64,000 nt of DNA from Punctularia strigosozonata HHB-11173 SS5 (GCF_000264995.1 NW_006767451.1:148548-212547), one strand, 5' to 3'. Positions 33,652 to 46,327 are shown, counted from the first letter of the stretch. Translations and numbers: made by a program. The notes: generated from the sequence alone by a model not told the origin.

Positions 33652-36175
33652 AATCGCGCGCCGGCAGTTCTATTCTTGCTCTTCTTACCACCGCTTTGGA
33701 GGCGTGGTGGCGTTCAGTTTTCGAGACTCGGTAGCCTACGAAAAGACCGGGGTAAGGACCGTGGATGCGGTTGGCGAAGCGGGGCGGTGGAACGGGTGGG
33801 CGGTGAAGGAGAGAAAGGAGCAAGCAGAGGCTATCGCTGATGAGCGCGCCCGACGGAGGAGGTGGGAGCGGCGCGCACCGTCGAGAACAACGGCGACCCG
33901 GTTTGGGCCATGGGAACATCGGAAGGTTTCATTCTCGGGGATTGCCTGCGCTCCCCACCCGCTCTCATGTCCGTCAGCGCTTGACGACGAATTCATCGCG
34001 CTCGACAGCCCCGAAAACTTGGCAGATTCTGTTTAAGATCTCCCCCTGCCAGGGACAGGCACAGGGAATACCGCCGACGACGTTCAGCATACTTGAACCC
34101 CTCCTCAATATGTTTTTCTTCTTCGACAGGAGTTGTCTCAGTGCGCGCGATGTTTCCTTGGCGACTTTCCAATCATCCTCCGAGCATCCAATGCGTCATG
34201 GGTGGGCCAGAACCATATGTACCGGTTTCACTGCAATCTCTGGTTGACGTGCGGCCTTCGTGTTCTGATTTCATCATTTTATGCTGCGTCGTCTTGCAAA
34301 CCGAATGCACTATTCAGGCCGCTGAGGGCGTCGAAAACTTCACGAAAGCAAGTTTAGCGTACGCGCTTTCAGTGTTGGGTTCCTGTCTCGCCGAGGTGTC
34401 CGTGCAAACCCTTCACAGTAGCGATATGTCGCGATACGTGAGTATTCAGACTATTATTTGCCTATTCTTCCACTATCTTACCAGGAGATACATGGTATTT
34501 CGCCGGTTCAACGTTGTCCATGTAACCTGCAACACAACCGTGCTCATTTCCCAAACGCCTTCTGCCCTCCGACGTAATATAGCTTCGGACTCGAGAAATG
34601 GGGTTAACGTCGGCCGCGCTATTTGGACTATCCGGCTGTGCGCTCTGAGGAAGTTTGCGACGCTCGAAGTCTGCGAAATTCGGACGCGGGTCGCCGATGC
34701 GGGTGTTAAAGCATCCGAATTCTCCAGCGGCTCTCATCTGTGATCTCAGTCTCACAAGCACCCAGAGGCGGTCGACATCGAACAATCCGTAGGCCCCCAT
34801 GATTCCCCGTTTTCTGATCTCTTCCAGAATTTATCGCCGAAATTTGTTCAACGAGCTCTGACCCGATGCATGGAACGGAGGGGCCCGATATCTCCCAAAC
34901 AGTCGCCTCAGAACAGTACCTGACCTCGATAACCAGCTCTCTGCTCGCACGACTGTAGGGTCTCTTATAACCACCGGTACTTGGTTGCGCAACATACGGG
35001 CAGAATCCGACGACCTTTACGACGCAGAATGCGCGCGCGCCGTCCCATGTCCCCTGCTGCTATCGACCAGTGGCGTATCTCCTCTTCCATCCTGTTCATC
35101 GCCCATGCCACGCGGTAGACGATATTTTGACAGTTCCACAGGCTTGACGCGGGTACAGTTATCCTCAATCAATGCTATACATGACCGTAACGCGTACAAA
35201 AACATGTCTTGCGCGCGATACGCTCTGGCATTTTTTCATCGTGGATCCGCCGTCTGTCACCGTTGGAGCCGATTCATGGAGAGCCTGCGCAGAACGATGG
35301 TCAAGCTCAAGACGCCGTTCACAGGCAAATGCAGCGCGAGCTTCGACTGTCACCAATGTTCGGTCCTCCTGCTCAGGCCCCCCTTAAAGTCTCAATTGTC
35401 AACAAAGGTATGTTAGACATGTTCGCCCTCACGCAAGGAATCATGGGCACTGAATCTCTAAAGCTGCTGAATAACTATGTTTGACGTATCGCAATGTTCG
35501 ACTTTGCCAGATAGTAGAGAAAATACTCGGAGTAGCGAACCGCTGGAAGGCATGGCCGAGCATGTTCAGAATGCCGCAGCTTGCCGTGGCTGTCCCCCCA
35601 CACGTGGCGCGGTTAACTCTGGCCAGCTTGACGCAAGCTCTTGCTTTTGCACCGCGCCGGAAATATACCTACCAAAATATACCTACCACCGTCATCGACG
35701 CATTGCATAGAAAACGAACCTCTCGAACTGTGCCCACTTTCGTCGAGCGTGAACGCTATCCTGAGATCGCGTACGTGCATTCCCCATAAGCACCCGACAA
35801 ACCTACGGGCTAGCTGCTTTGGGCCTGAACGTGGCGTACACCGATACCCACGGGCGGACTGCATCGCGGTGGCCTTGTGCCTTGCTTAAGCTTGAGCTTG
35901 CCTGCAGGCATCTTCGTACCGCACCGCCGAAGTCTATTTGCGCTTCGGGAGCTCTCAAGATGGCACACCAATGTCACTCTTCACCCTATAGGCTCACCGC
36001 CCCGCCTATTTGGTGAGTAGTATTGTATTCTTTGCATCTTATCTTCTCGGTTGTCCTGATCCTTTGACAGTGTTTACGTACAGAAGCTGCCGCCTTTGTT
36101 ACGGTTCTGTCCAGTGGTTGCCGCTCATCCGGTATATAAGGCGCCCGATAAACGCGTGCACCATGATCACCTCGG
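33652..36175. other. 2.5-kb gene-poor region before the dynamin-like pair
   Basis: The first part holds the promoter of the Ser/Pro-rich gene (minus strand). The rest has medium-sized open frames on both strands, for example 34093-34743 (+) and 34462-34800 (-), without recognisable domains or consistent splice structure. AT content is higher than in the flanking genes, and a short direct repeat (ATATACCTACC twice) occurs near 35663-35690. It could be decayed sequence; I cannot support a gene. Confidence 0.35.
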
Positions 36176-39100
36176 ATGCCCTCGTTCAGATTTACCAACC
36201 GACGCAGAGACCAGGGCTCTAGCAACCGGATCGACTCCACCCCGGATCATACGCCTGACCACACGAACGATACCACAGGCAGTGGTTCGGACTTCGTCGA
36301 TATGGACGGCGATAACGCGCACCCAACGACACTTGGTGACTCGACGTATGCTCGAAGGCGAAGAGAGCTTCTTCAGCTTCGCCAGGAGCTCGCCGATATG
36401 GGGTAAGTCGTTCTTTTTGTTTCTAGTTTCAGCAGCATGTGACTTATCTACTTCAGCGCCGACGCTTTGATCGACTTACCGTGTGTTGCCGTGATTGGTG
36501 GGCAGTCAGGTTTGTTCCGTGGATCAATTGTATATATATGGTGCTCATGCTACAGTAAAGCTGGAAAGAGTTCCCTGGTTGAAGCCGTCAGCGGAGTACG
36601 TCCCCGTTTCTCTGGTGAAACTCATTGGCTGATACTCAACAGATAAGTGTACCTCGGGACAGTGGGACCTGTACGCGGTATGTCCACTGCTTTTCCATCT
36701 TTTTCGTTGCGCCTTATGAGCTTCGCGTAAAAAGATGCCCTATCGAGTGCTCTATGACGAGCCTTGCGGGCCAATGGTCGTGCCAGATCTCTCTCAGAAT
36801 CGAATACGATGATCGAGGAGCACCCCTTCCCGGTTCGGAGAGGCAACCCGCTATGTTGTTCGGCCCCGCGATCACGAACAAGGCCGAAATCGAGCTTTGG
36901 CTTCGTCGGGCGCAAATGGCCATTCTCAGTCGCCACACTCCATTAGATATCCTCTACACGATGTCCGCGCAACAGCTGAAGGCCCATGCGCAAGCCGACG
37001 TGCGGGTGGCCAAGTTCTCCAAGAACGTCGTCTGCGTCAAGATCAACGATCCCGACAGCACGGACCTGTCCTTCATCGATCTTCCTGGTAGGTGATGGTG
37101 CAGCCTGGTCGCCACGGGAGTGTTCAATGACAGATTTTCTCAGGTTTGGTGCAGAACGAAGCAGAACAAGCTATCAATATGGTCCGTACCCTGGTCGAGG
37201 ATGTGATCAAGAGGGAGTCAACGATAGTACTCGTCACTATTCCTGCTAGCGGCGAGTCTTGAGAATGTTCGTGTCTCGCCAGTGCTGATCAAGTGCATCC
37301 AGATGATATGGAGAACCAGCAAGCAGTTCTGCTTGCGAGAAACGCAGACCCGGATGGAAGACGGACAGTTGGTTAGTGGACCGTTGTTCACCCAGTTGCG
37401 CTCATAATCATGCTTTCATCACTCGACAACGGCTAGGTATAATCACTAAGCCGGACTCCCTCACGTCTGGCGCCTCCAGTGCGCGAGAGAAATGGAGGAT
37501 GATCATGACCGGCCAATCTCATGTCCTCACAAATGGTGCGTATATCTGCATTGACGATTCCGCTTCTATTGAGGTCCATATGCCACAGGTTACTATGCCG
37601 TTCGGCTACCGGACGACGATGAGAGAGCTCGCAATATCACACGTGCCCAGGCAGATGCTGTCGCGGACAACTTTTTCAGGGAAACGTCTCCTTGGAAGGA
37701 GGTTATGCAGCAGCACCCCAATCGCTTTGGAATCCCAAATTTTGTTTCGAACATCAGTAAACTGTGAGCAAATCCCGATGTCATCATATACGCTTTAACT
37801 CATTCGTCAACCAAGTCTCATGAAAGTGATAGAGGACGCGTATGTCACATACTGCGCTCTATAATAGCTGCTACTAACCAGACTACGCTCTTAGTCTTCC
37901 CAAGCTGAAGAGCACGGTAGCTGAGCTCATACGGAAGAACGCGGAAGAGCAGGCGGCGCTTCCCAAGCCACCATCCGAGAACCCGATTGCGGAGCTGCTC
38001 AAACTAGTCACCGACTTCTGCCGCGACCTTCAAACAGCCGTCTTTGGACAGAACGACGACAAACGGTTCGTCCAGAAGAATCGTGCCCTGTATAGGATGT
38101 TCCGTTGGGCCGTTCACGAGACCGCGCCGGACTTCAGGCCCTTCGAGGACCACAAGAAGTATACCCGTCCCGAGGATCCGATACCCGACACCCCGGAACC
38201 TACTTTCTCGGAAGACGATGAGCCTTATGATACAGAGGGTCTCGTCCCCCGACCTCGAACATTGGACCTTTGGGGTGTTCGAAAGGTCATACAAGAGTGA
38301 GTGTCCCGTTCCAGGTGTGTACCCTCAAACGGTACGATGATATATAACCGTAGGTCTATCACATGGGAACTTAAGAATACGATACCGTTCGATGCGAAGA
38401 AAGTTCTCATCAAGGAGTTCACGACGCTCTGGGATGCCCCGGCGATCACTTGCTTCGAGGGTGTCTCAGAAAAACTCGCGCAACTCATAGAGAAGCTCAT
38501 TGTCAAATACTTCGGCAGATATCGGCGGCTCTCTGAGACATTGGGGTAGCTCATCTCGTTCACATACTGGTATAAGTACTCTAGCTGACCAGTTGGACGA
38601 TAGGACCTTCATTCGATCTCAGCTCCCTCTATATCATGATAGCGCGCTCGTTGACCTCAAGAAGGTTTTGGCTCTGGAGAAGAACCCACTATTCACTCAA
38701 AACGATCAGTATCTGTCGGCCACGCGAGAGAAATGTTATCTGAGGTACCGGCACATGCATAACAATGCTTCTTCGTATATCCCAAGGCCAGCCGAGGCAC
38801 GTCACGGCTTTGCCCTTCCCGCAGCACCTGTGTCGCATGCCTATTGTGACATTTCTGGCATCGAAGCCAAGGCCCTTACAGCATTGTCCGACCTGGGGTA
38901 TCGAGGTTTGACCATCGAGGACCTGAAGCGCTTACACCCTCCGGACGCATTTGAAGATGAGATTGGGATCATGGCAGACGTTAGGGCATACTACCAGGTT
39001 GCATATAAGGTTGTTTTCTACCTGAGTCTTGCGAGAGGTTGTTTTGACCAGATCCCTAGAGAATCATCGACTACGTTCCTCTTACGATCGAGCACTCCTT

Positions 39101-39293
39101 GAATCACGCTCTAGCTGCAGGGTTGGAGGAGAATATCTTTGCGCATCTCAACTTCGAAGATCCTCACGCTTCGGAACGCTTGAAGGACCTGCTAGGCGAA
39201 CATCCCCTCGTTGCGAAGAAACGGGTCGAACTCGAAGAACGGAGGGTACGGCTTCTTGCAATTGAACAAAAACTCAACGCGTTCCAGTTGTGA
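36176..39293 (+). CDS. Mx-like dynamin-family GTPase, tandem copy A
   Basis: Dynamin-superfamily GTPase with no PH or transmembrane segment, roughly 800 residues. A variable N-terminal extension (about 70 residues) leads to a basic helix (ARRRRELLQLRQELADMG), then the G domain: P-loop GGQSAGKSS (split by a phase-1 intron after GGQS), dynamin signature VPRDSGTCTR, switch DLPG and TKPD. Stalk and GED-like parts follow (TLDLWGVRKVIQE, PLTIEHSLNHAL) and the protein ends LLAIEQKLNAFQL. About 12-14 short introns can be spliced with an open frame throughout. One intron (37252-37302) has a GC donor where copy B has GT. Fungal relatives of this type are mostly uncharacterised; membrane-remodelling, mitochondrial or antiviral roles are all possible by family analogy. 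Copy B follows 0.7 kb downstream on the same strand. Confidence 0.86.
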
Positions 39294-39986
39294 TTGTGAT
39301 TGGAAATACTGCGATGTATATTTTTTGGAAAGGTATGGTTAATTCTGTAAGCCCCAAGTGTTTCTATATGTACATAGGAATGTCAGAACGTATGCTTGAT
39401 CATGTAAAGAGAAGGGTTTGGGATAGGCGTCTACTTTATCTGATCAAGCACCGAGGTTGCGGCTTGCCTCGGTTCGTTCCGACCGTCACGCAAAGAAGAG
39501 CTCTGAAGACCGAATTGTGGAGGCTGCTAGTACAAGTACACAGGTGTTCCGACTGCGCTCTCACTTGGCCCGCACGCGGCAGAAGTTGAGCACTCACAGC
39601 CTGCCTGCAGGCGCATATTTACGGCATACCGCCAAGCCTCGTGTAGATCAAGTGCGCCGTCTAATATGCATGCTCTGTTCAAGTTCTGACATTCATGCCT
39701 TACTAACCCCTACCTCGGTACAGGCCAACACAGGATAAAATTGATCACTCCCACCGACTTTAGCGATGCCCCCCTTCATAATAAGAAATCGAACGTACAT
39801 CGTCATTCCTACGCAGCACCATATCTGAAGTTTTCGTCCACGCCTCGGGCCTCATCTTCGCTCCAAGCATGCTTCGGCAACGACGGATCTCGACAGCTTT
39901 GATCCTTTTTCGTCTTACGGTTATCGCTGCTTTCGTTATAAGAGCTGCGTTCTCCCGGCACCTCCGTCTTCCCTGACCTACCGCCC
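39294..39986 (+). other. Spacer between the two dynamin-like genes
   Basis: About 690 bp that serve as the 3' flank of copy A and promoter of copy B. No gene seen. It is not obviously similar to the region upstream of copy A, so the duplication unit, if tandem, has diverged outside the coding part. Confidence 0.4.
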
Positions 39987-42900
39987 ATGTTGTCCTTCCT
40001 TTTGTTTGGTCGTCGCGGGACCCAAGCTTCCGTCGGAAACCAGGTGAATCAGGACCAGACCCACGGAGGGAATGCCAATGGTACCAGCGTTGCGACGGGC
40101 GGGGACTCGGATGACCGCGAACTCGACATGGATCACAGTAATTCACGTTCCACGAACCTACTTCATGACTCCGCGTACGCGCGAAGACGGCGCGAGCTCC
40201 TTGGACTGCGTCAGGAGCTGGCTGACATGGGGTGAGCTCGTGGTAAAGCGCGTTCAATATCATAATAGGACGCTCAGATGCACGCTATAGCGCCGACACG
40301 CTGATTGATCTGCCATGTGTGGCTGTCATAGGCGGCCAGTCAGGTGTGTTTTGCGTTCGCCAACATGCATATCAATGCTCATCATGCGTTGACGCAGCTG
40401 GGAAAAGTTCGTTGGTGGAAGCGGTTAGCGGGGTGAGTCAGTATTTCCTCTTCTCTAATTCTGCAGACGAAAATTGGATGTAGATCAGTGTTCCCCGCGA
40501 TAGCGGCACCTGCACGAGGTAAGAAATGGTCTCGTAATAGCGCGTAACTGGCCTCACAACTTTGTGTTTAGGTGCCCTACCGAGTGCTCCATGACGAGCA
40601 TCGGCGGACAATGGTCATGCCAAATCTTTCTGAGGATCATATTCGATGACGCAGGGGTGCTACTTCCATTCAGACAGAGGAAGTCTTCTCAGCCCTTCGG
40701 ACCTCTCATCACGAACAAGGCCGAAATCGAACTTTGGCTCCGTCGTGCGCAAATGGCGATTCTCAGTCGTCACACATCCCCGGAGGTCCTCTACTCCATG
40801 TCAGCCGAGCAGCTTAAGTCTCACGCCGCAACCGATCCGCGCGTCGCCAAGTTCTCGAAGAACGTCGTATGCATAAAAATAAACGATCCCGACAGCACGG
40901 ATCTGTCCTTCATTGATCTTCCTGGTGAGCAGGGTAGCGCCTGGATCTCGGCATCGGAACTGGAACTAAACAAAACGTTCCCTACAGGACTGGTTCAGAA
41001 CGAGGCGCCTCAAGCAATTGATCTCGTGCGTACCTTGGTCGAGGACGTGATCAAGAGGGATACAACCATTGTGCTCGTGACCATTCCCGCGAGTGGTAAA
41101 TTCCTATGCTCGTCTTGCATAGAGTCTGTAATCTGACGGAGTGCTACCAGATGATATGGAGAACCAGCAGGCTGTTCTGCTCGCGAGGCAAGCGGACCCG
41201 GATGGAAGGCGTACAGTCGGTTAGGATCTCGCCATCCTCGATATAGCATCTGACACTCACGAACCGTAGGCATCATCACAAAGCCGGACTCGTTGACGTC
41301 AGGGGCTTCCAGCGCTCGAGAAAAGTGGAAGATGATACTCACCGGCCGATCGCATATCTTGACAAACGGTGCGTAGATTCGCATTGGCAAATTTGCTTTT
41401 GTTAAGGCTTCATCTCTACTAGGATACTACTGCGTCCGTCTTCCGGACGACGACGAGCGGTCCCGCAACATAACTCGTGCTGAAGCGGATACCATCGCGG
41501 ACAACTTCTTCAAAGTAACATCCCCTTGGAAGGACGTCATGCAAACGTATCCTAATCGATTTGGTATCCCGAACTTCGTCTCGGAAATCAGCAAGCTGTA
41601 CGCATCTCCTTGCTCGTATATTTATAGGGCTATCAATTGATCCATCATCTAGTCTCATGAAGGTTATCGAAGACGCGTACGTCGCTCCGATCTTCTTGGT
41701 CGTAGCTCAACTGATCCAAACTATGTTGCAGTCTCCCGAAACTCAGGCGCACAGTCGCTGACTTGTTGAAGGAGAACGAACGACAACTGGCAGAACTCCC
41801 CGCTCCCCCATCCGAGAACCCGATCGTCGAGCTCCTCGAACTTGTGACAAACTTCTGCAGCGAGCTCCACCAGACGGTGTTCGGACAGCACGAAGACAAG
41901 CGTTTCGTCCAGAAAAATCGTGCTCGTTACAGCATGTTCAAGCTGGCTATCCGTGCCACTGCCCCGGACTTCAGGCCGTTCGATGACTACACGAAATATA
42001 ACGAACCTGAGAGCCCTCTTCCTGAAGAAAACGACGAGATTAATGACGACGCGAGTCTTTCAAGCGCTCCCACCGCTGCCGGTTATAATGGCAATGCGAA
42101 CCTACCAGTACGAGACAAGCCTCGGCCCTTGGATCTGTGGGGTGTCAGGAAAGTGATACAAGAGTGAGTGCATGCGCACAGGACATGACTGGCTTGTCCC
42201 TGAGTGTAGGGTGACAGATCCATCGCCTGGGAGTTGAAAAATACGATACCCTTCGATGCGAAGAAGGTCCTGATCAAACAGTCTACGGGGCTGTGGGACG
42301 CGCCAGCGATCGAGTGCTTCGAAGCTGTGTTCTCCGAACTCGGGGAGCACCTTGATGTGCTAGTCACCAAACATTTTGGCAGGTATCATCGACTCTGCGA
42401 GATCCTCAGGTGAGAACAACCGATCCAGCCGTATAATATATCCGCTCAGGAACGGCAGAACCTTCATTCGGTCCGAATTACCTGCGTACCATGAACAAGC
42501 CCTCGTCGACTTGCGCAAGACCATAGCGTTGGAGAAGAATCCTTTCTTCACCCAGAATGTCCAAGATTTGCCTGCAACGCGGGAGAAGTGCTTTGTCTTC
42601 TACCGACGCGTTTATTGGAACGCTCTGGGTTACTTGATTGTCGTCAAAGATTCTCGGACACCAAGTCCCGCTTATCATTACAACCACAGTCAGAGGGAGG
42701 AAGACGAAGCCGCCGCGCTGAGGGCGTTGGCCAAGATCGGCTATCGCGGGTTAAGCGTTGCGGATCTAAGACACCTACATCCTCGGGAGGCCTTCGACGA
42801 AGAGCTAAGCGTGATGGCAGACGTCAGAGCTTACTTCCAGGTGGCATATAAGGTAATGTACTATGGCATGTTCGCGTAATATTTTGCTCATTTTCGCTCA

Positions 42901-43135
42901 GAGATTCATCGATAACATTCCGCTCACCATTGAACACTCTCTGAACCAGGTCGTAGCCACGACACTGAAGCGCAGCGTCCTGACGCATCTTCAATTCGAC
43001 GATCCGCAGGCGTCCGAGCGCCTGAAAGATCTGTTGGGTGAAAGCTCGGAAGTGTCGCGAAGGAGATCCAATCTTCAGGAGCACAGAAGGCGGCTCATTG
43101 CGATCGAACAGAAGTTGACCGCGTTCCAGTTGTAA
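39987..43135 (+). CDS. Mx-like dynamin-family GTPase, tandem copy B
   Basis: Paralogue of the upstream gene with the same domain order and, as far as I can read, the same intron positions. Core motifs: GGQSAGKSS, VPRDSGTCTR, DLPG, TKPDSLTSGASSAREKW. The stalk end reads PLDLWGVRKVIQE and the C-terminus RRLIAIEQKLTAFQL. It differs in the N-terminal extension (starts MLSFLLFGRRGTQASVG) and in the acidic loop before DLWGVRK, where copy B carries about ten more residues with Asn/Ala/Ser-rich sequence. The central stretch TNKAEIELWLRRAQMAILSR is identical in both copies, while the ends and loops differ, which suggests an old duplication under selection. The whole frame is open after splicing. It lies 540 bp upstream of Mid1 on the same strand. 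Confidence 0.87.
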
Positions 43136-43673
43136 GCCAGCTCGCCATCGAGGTGTATATGCCTTGGTTATGCTGTGCTCGCACGTATAGACTTGATCTC
43201 CGGAGATGATTTCTTGCAATCCATTTTTGACGACCAACTTGCGCGCTACCCTCCTGAGAAGGATACAACTGACTTCGAAGTGAGAATGACTGGGGAGATG
43301 AAGGGGTGGCTAAGCACGAGAGCAGAGCACTTTGTTTGTGCAACTTGTGGCGTGAACGCGCGCTTTTCCCTGGGTCTCTCTGCACCTGCAGCAATCCTTC
43401 ATTCCGGCCATCTATACTTGTCTGCAAGGGGCGACTCGACTATCTCTTACCCATACAACGTTGCTGGCAGCCTGCTACGATATTCATTAGTCAAGTACCT
43501 GCGCAGAACGCTGCGTACGAGAGCGACTGTTTAGCTCTGCTCGCAGGGTATCGTTTCCTTGACCACAGTAAGCTAACTGTCTCTCTCGAAGCCTCACGAA
43601 GGCCTCACCAACGACTGCGAAAGTGACTGAGACATCGTTCTCTAGTTGACGGACTGATACTGCTGCACACTTC
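43136..43673 (+). promoter_or_regulatory. Upstream region of mid1
   Basis: About 540 bp between dynamin-like copy B and the mid1 start. Open frames here overlap on both strands and lack protein features. A promoter for mid1 must lie here; I saw no clear motif (for example no obvious calcineurin-response element that I would defend). Confidence 0.35.
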
Positions 43674-45220
43674 ATGCTCCCGCACGGCCTGCTTTGGTTG
43701 CTCCTTGCATCCCTTACACCCGCACAAGCCCAGAATGTGCTCAACCTCGGCGCCGTCTCCGACTTTTCTGGCGCCAACCTCACATCCACTCCGACATTCT
43801 CCTTCCCTGCGTCATCACAGCTCTCAGTGTCGGTCGCCCTGTGCTCGAACGCTTCAGACCCTCCGAGGTTCTTTATCACTAACAACACTGCGCTCGATGG
43901 CCCAACGGTAGCGTCAGGAAGCGGTAGCAATATATGGGAGATCACGCTGAAGGATGGGTATGGGAATTGGACAGGGCCAGCCCTGGATGGTGGGATGATA
44001 GCGGGAAATAACCTAGGCGATTTGCGATTCCAGATAGCTCTGTCCAGGGATGGTGTGTTCTCAGTCTTGCTGTACGAGCACATACTAAGTGGCATATCGC
44101 AGGACCCGCTCACGAACATCTGACCACGTTACCCTACTTCGGTGACACGACCTCTAACGAAGCCCTGCTGTTCTCTCCGCCCTGGGATCCTCCATCTCTA
44201 TACCAACCATCCTTCCCCAACTATACCCTACCACCAGCCAATCTCTCCTTTCCGGACCCATCATTCGTCACGCAGCAAAACAACTCCCTCTTCGTCTTCG
44301 AAACCTCCTCTTTTCTGCCCACCAATACTCCCCTGACCGCTTGCGCGGTACAGTCTCAGACATCTGTGGGCCAACAACAAACGCCGACCACCTGGCTCCG
44401 CGACGCCAATGGATGGAGGTCGGAATGGGTCCTCTCCGGCCTGGAGCCGTTGAAGAACTACACCGCCTTCGTCGTTGTCAACAACACCAAGCTCAGCGGA
44501 CCCATCAACTTTGTTACCAAGTCCGGTACGCTCCATCCGTACCCCATCTTTGAATTCCCCTTCACGTCTCCCACAGCTCGTTTCTCGTGCCCCCTGGTGC
44601 ATGACCTGCCCTATTGCCCAGGCGTCTCCTGGGCCGTTCCAATCGCACAACCTACATTTCCCAACCTCGCGCACGACGCACACACCCTCCCGTCTTCTAT
44701 ATCCTCTCCGCTCCTGCAATACCTTACGAACTTCACCACGACGCTCACCACCACCGCCTGCGGGCGTGACATCTATTCGCCCCGGCAGACGTGTGCCGAT
44801 TGCCAACGTGCGTACCGGTCTTGGCTCTGCACGGTCGCCTTCCCGCGGTGCTCAGAAAGCGCACCTTCTTCCTCTTCCTCTTCCTCGTCTCAACAATCTC
44901 AAATCCAAGGGCAAGGGCAACAGCAGCAGCAACCCCTTTCCGCCCTGGTCCCCGTCTCCACCTCCTCGCCACGGCGCAACCCGCTCGTGCCCCAGTTCGG
45001 GACGAGCTACCAGCAGCTGCTGCCCTGCCTCGAGACGTGCAACGCCGCGGACCGCGCGTGCCCGACCTTCCTCGGATTCAAGTGTCCCACGAAGCGGTTC
45101 AACGCGAACGAGAGCTACGGGGTCGGGTATATCGATAGCGGGGAGGAGGGCGAGCAAGGCGGCGGCATGACCGGCGCTGCGCAGGATCGATGGGGCAATG
45201 TGTGGTGTAATGCGGGATAG
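43674..45220 (+). CDS. MID1: Mid1, stretch-activated calcium channel subunit, partner of Cch1
   Basis: Regulatory/accessory subunit of the Cch1-Mid1 high-affinity Ca2+ channel, required in yeast for Ca2+ entry under mating, ER and cold stress. Two exons, 43674-44052 and 44103-45220, give 498 residues; the intron has a CATACTAAG branch site. A signal peptide covers about residues 1-19 (LLWLLLASLTPAQA). The extracellular part has around ten N-glycosylation sequons (NLTS, NASD, NWTG, NYTL, NLSF, NNSL, NYTA, NFTT, NESY). The C-terminal Cys-rich domain is clear: CGRDIYSPRQTCADCQRAYR, WLCTVAFPRC, LLPCLETCNAADRACP and the final W-G-N-V-W-C. A Ser/Gln-rich loop (about 44865-44935) splits that domain. 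The end at WCNAG leaves no obvious GPI signal. Length is within the Mid1 range. Confidence 0.92.
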
Positions 45221-45440
45221 GGGGTAGATCAAATCTGTGGATCGGACGCTGTAAGCACGTTGGAATAGGATGATCTGTATTGGTACTTTGGATGTGTACG
45301 CCGTGGACATGGACTTGTGATCTTGCGAGCGGCGAAACTGTTATGCGATACGGAGTACGCAGGTTGTTTATATATCATCATTCCCTTCGGTTTCTACACG
45401 TACATTACATTCGATACATCATCAAAGCGTGTCATCTCGC
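45221..45440. other. Convergent 3' ends of mid1 and the HNH protein gene
   Basis: 220 bp between two genes transcribed towards each other; nothing else seen. Confidence 0.5.
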
Positions 45441-46327
45441 TCAGCAGTCATTGAGTATATCCAACAGGGCCGACTTCTCCGCGCTGTCGATGGTAAGATC
45501 GTAGTGGTGCTTCACCGTCGCCCAAGCGCGCGCGTACGTGCATCGGTAGCTCGCCAGCGGTGGGACCCACTCGGCGATGTCCTTGTCGCCTGTTTCGAAC
45601 ACATACGGACGTCAGCGGAAGCAGGTCTCGAAGGGGTAGGAAAGGGGACCGCGACGCGCCTTTGGACTCGTTCAAGTTGTCCGTGACGGCGAGCAGCTGG
45701 GGCCGGGTGAGGTCGTTTGCGAAGGCTTCGCGCTGCGCGGCGGTCCAGCTCCGGGCGCCGGATACCCAGGCTTCTTTCAGAGGGACGAGGTGGTCCTGCG
45801 TGGCATCGAGGAAGAAGAGGTGTCAGTTAGTCTCGTCGGGGTCAGTGGGAGACGGGGTAGAGGGGAACGCACGATGTCGAGATCGCTGGCGAGGTCGGTG
45901 GCGACGCCGTCGTAGGGCGAGACCCAGTGGCCGGAGGTCGCCTTGCAGGAGCTGTCCGTGACGACGTCGGTGCCGTCGCGCTTGAGCACGGCTGGGTGGC
46001 GAGGTCAGTTCAATCCTCGATACGGATCAATGGATGGGATGCGCACTCTCTCTGGTGTCACACGTCCCTGAGACTTTACAGCAATCAAAGGGATGATAGT
46101 AAGAGTCGGGAAGATCGAGACGTACTAATGTCCCATGTCTTGAACTTGGAGCGTGCATAGGCGGGCGAATTGACCTCATCGGCTACGGTGAGCTCCGAGA
46201 CGTAGGTGCGCGCCGTCGCCGCTGTCACGGGCGTGGGCAAGGCGCGCCCATAAATAGCGATTGGAGCAGCGATAGAGGACCCGACTAGCGCCAGGGCGAG
46301 CAACGCGGACGTGGAGAGGCGAACCAT
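45441..46327 (-). CDS. Secreted HNH endonuclease-like protein (DUF1524 / GmrSD-type)
   Basis: Small secreted protein with an HNH nuclease core. The signal peptide is residues 1-20 (LSTSALLALALVGSSIAA). After a short pro-like segment comes RDGTDVVTD, then SGHWVSPYDG, and the hallmark DIDHLVPLKEAW, where the His follows the Asp of the ββα-metal motif. The later ...DNLNESKGDKDIAEW provides the second conserved part, and CTYARAW closes the fold. I read five exons. The fourth intron (45590-45659) appears to use a GC donor (AAAG|GCGCGT). Extracellular DNase activity for nutrient use or competition is a reasonable guess from the family, not shown here. Last codons: LDILNDC. Confidence 0.82.

Noticed and set aside
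34093-34800. Overlapping open frames of 110-216 codons on both strands
   Set aside because: Amino-acid composition looks random, no domains, and no consistent start or splice signals; treated as non-coding.
37252-37302. Apparent in-frame break in dynamin copy A suggesting a pseudogene
   Set aside because: A GC-AG intron at the position of the GT-AG intron of copy B restores the frame; the rest of the gene is intact.
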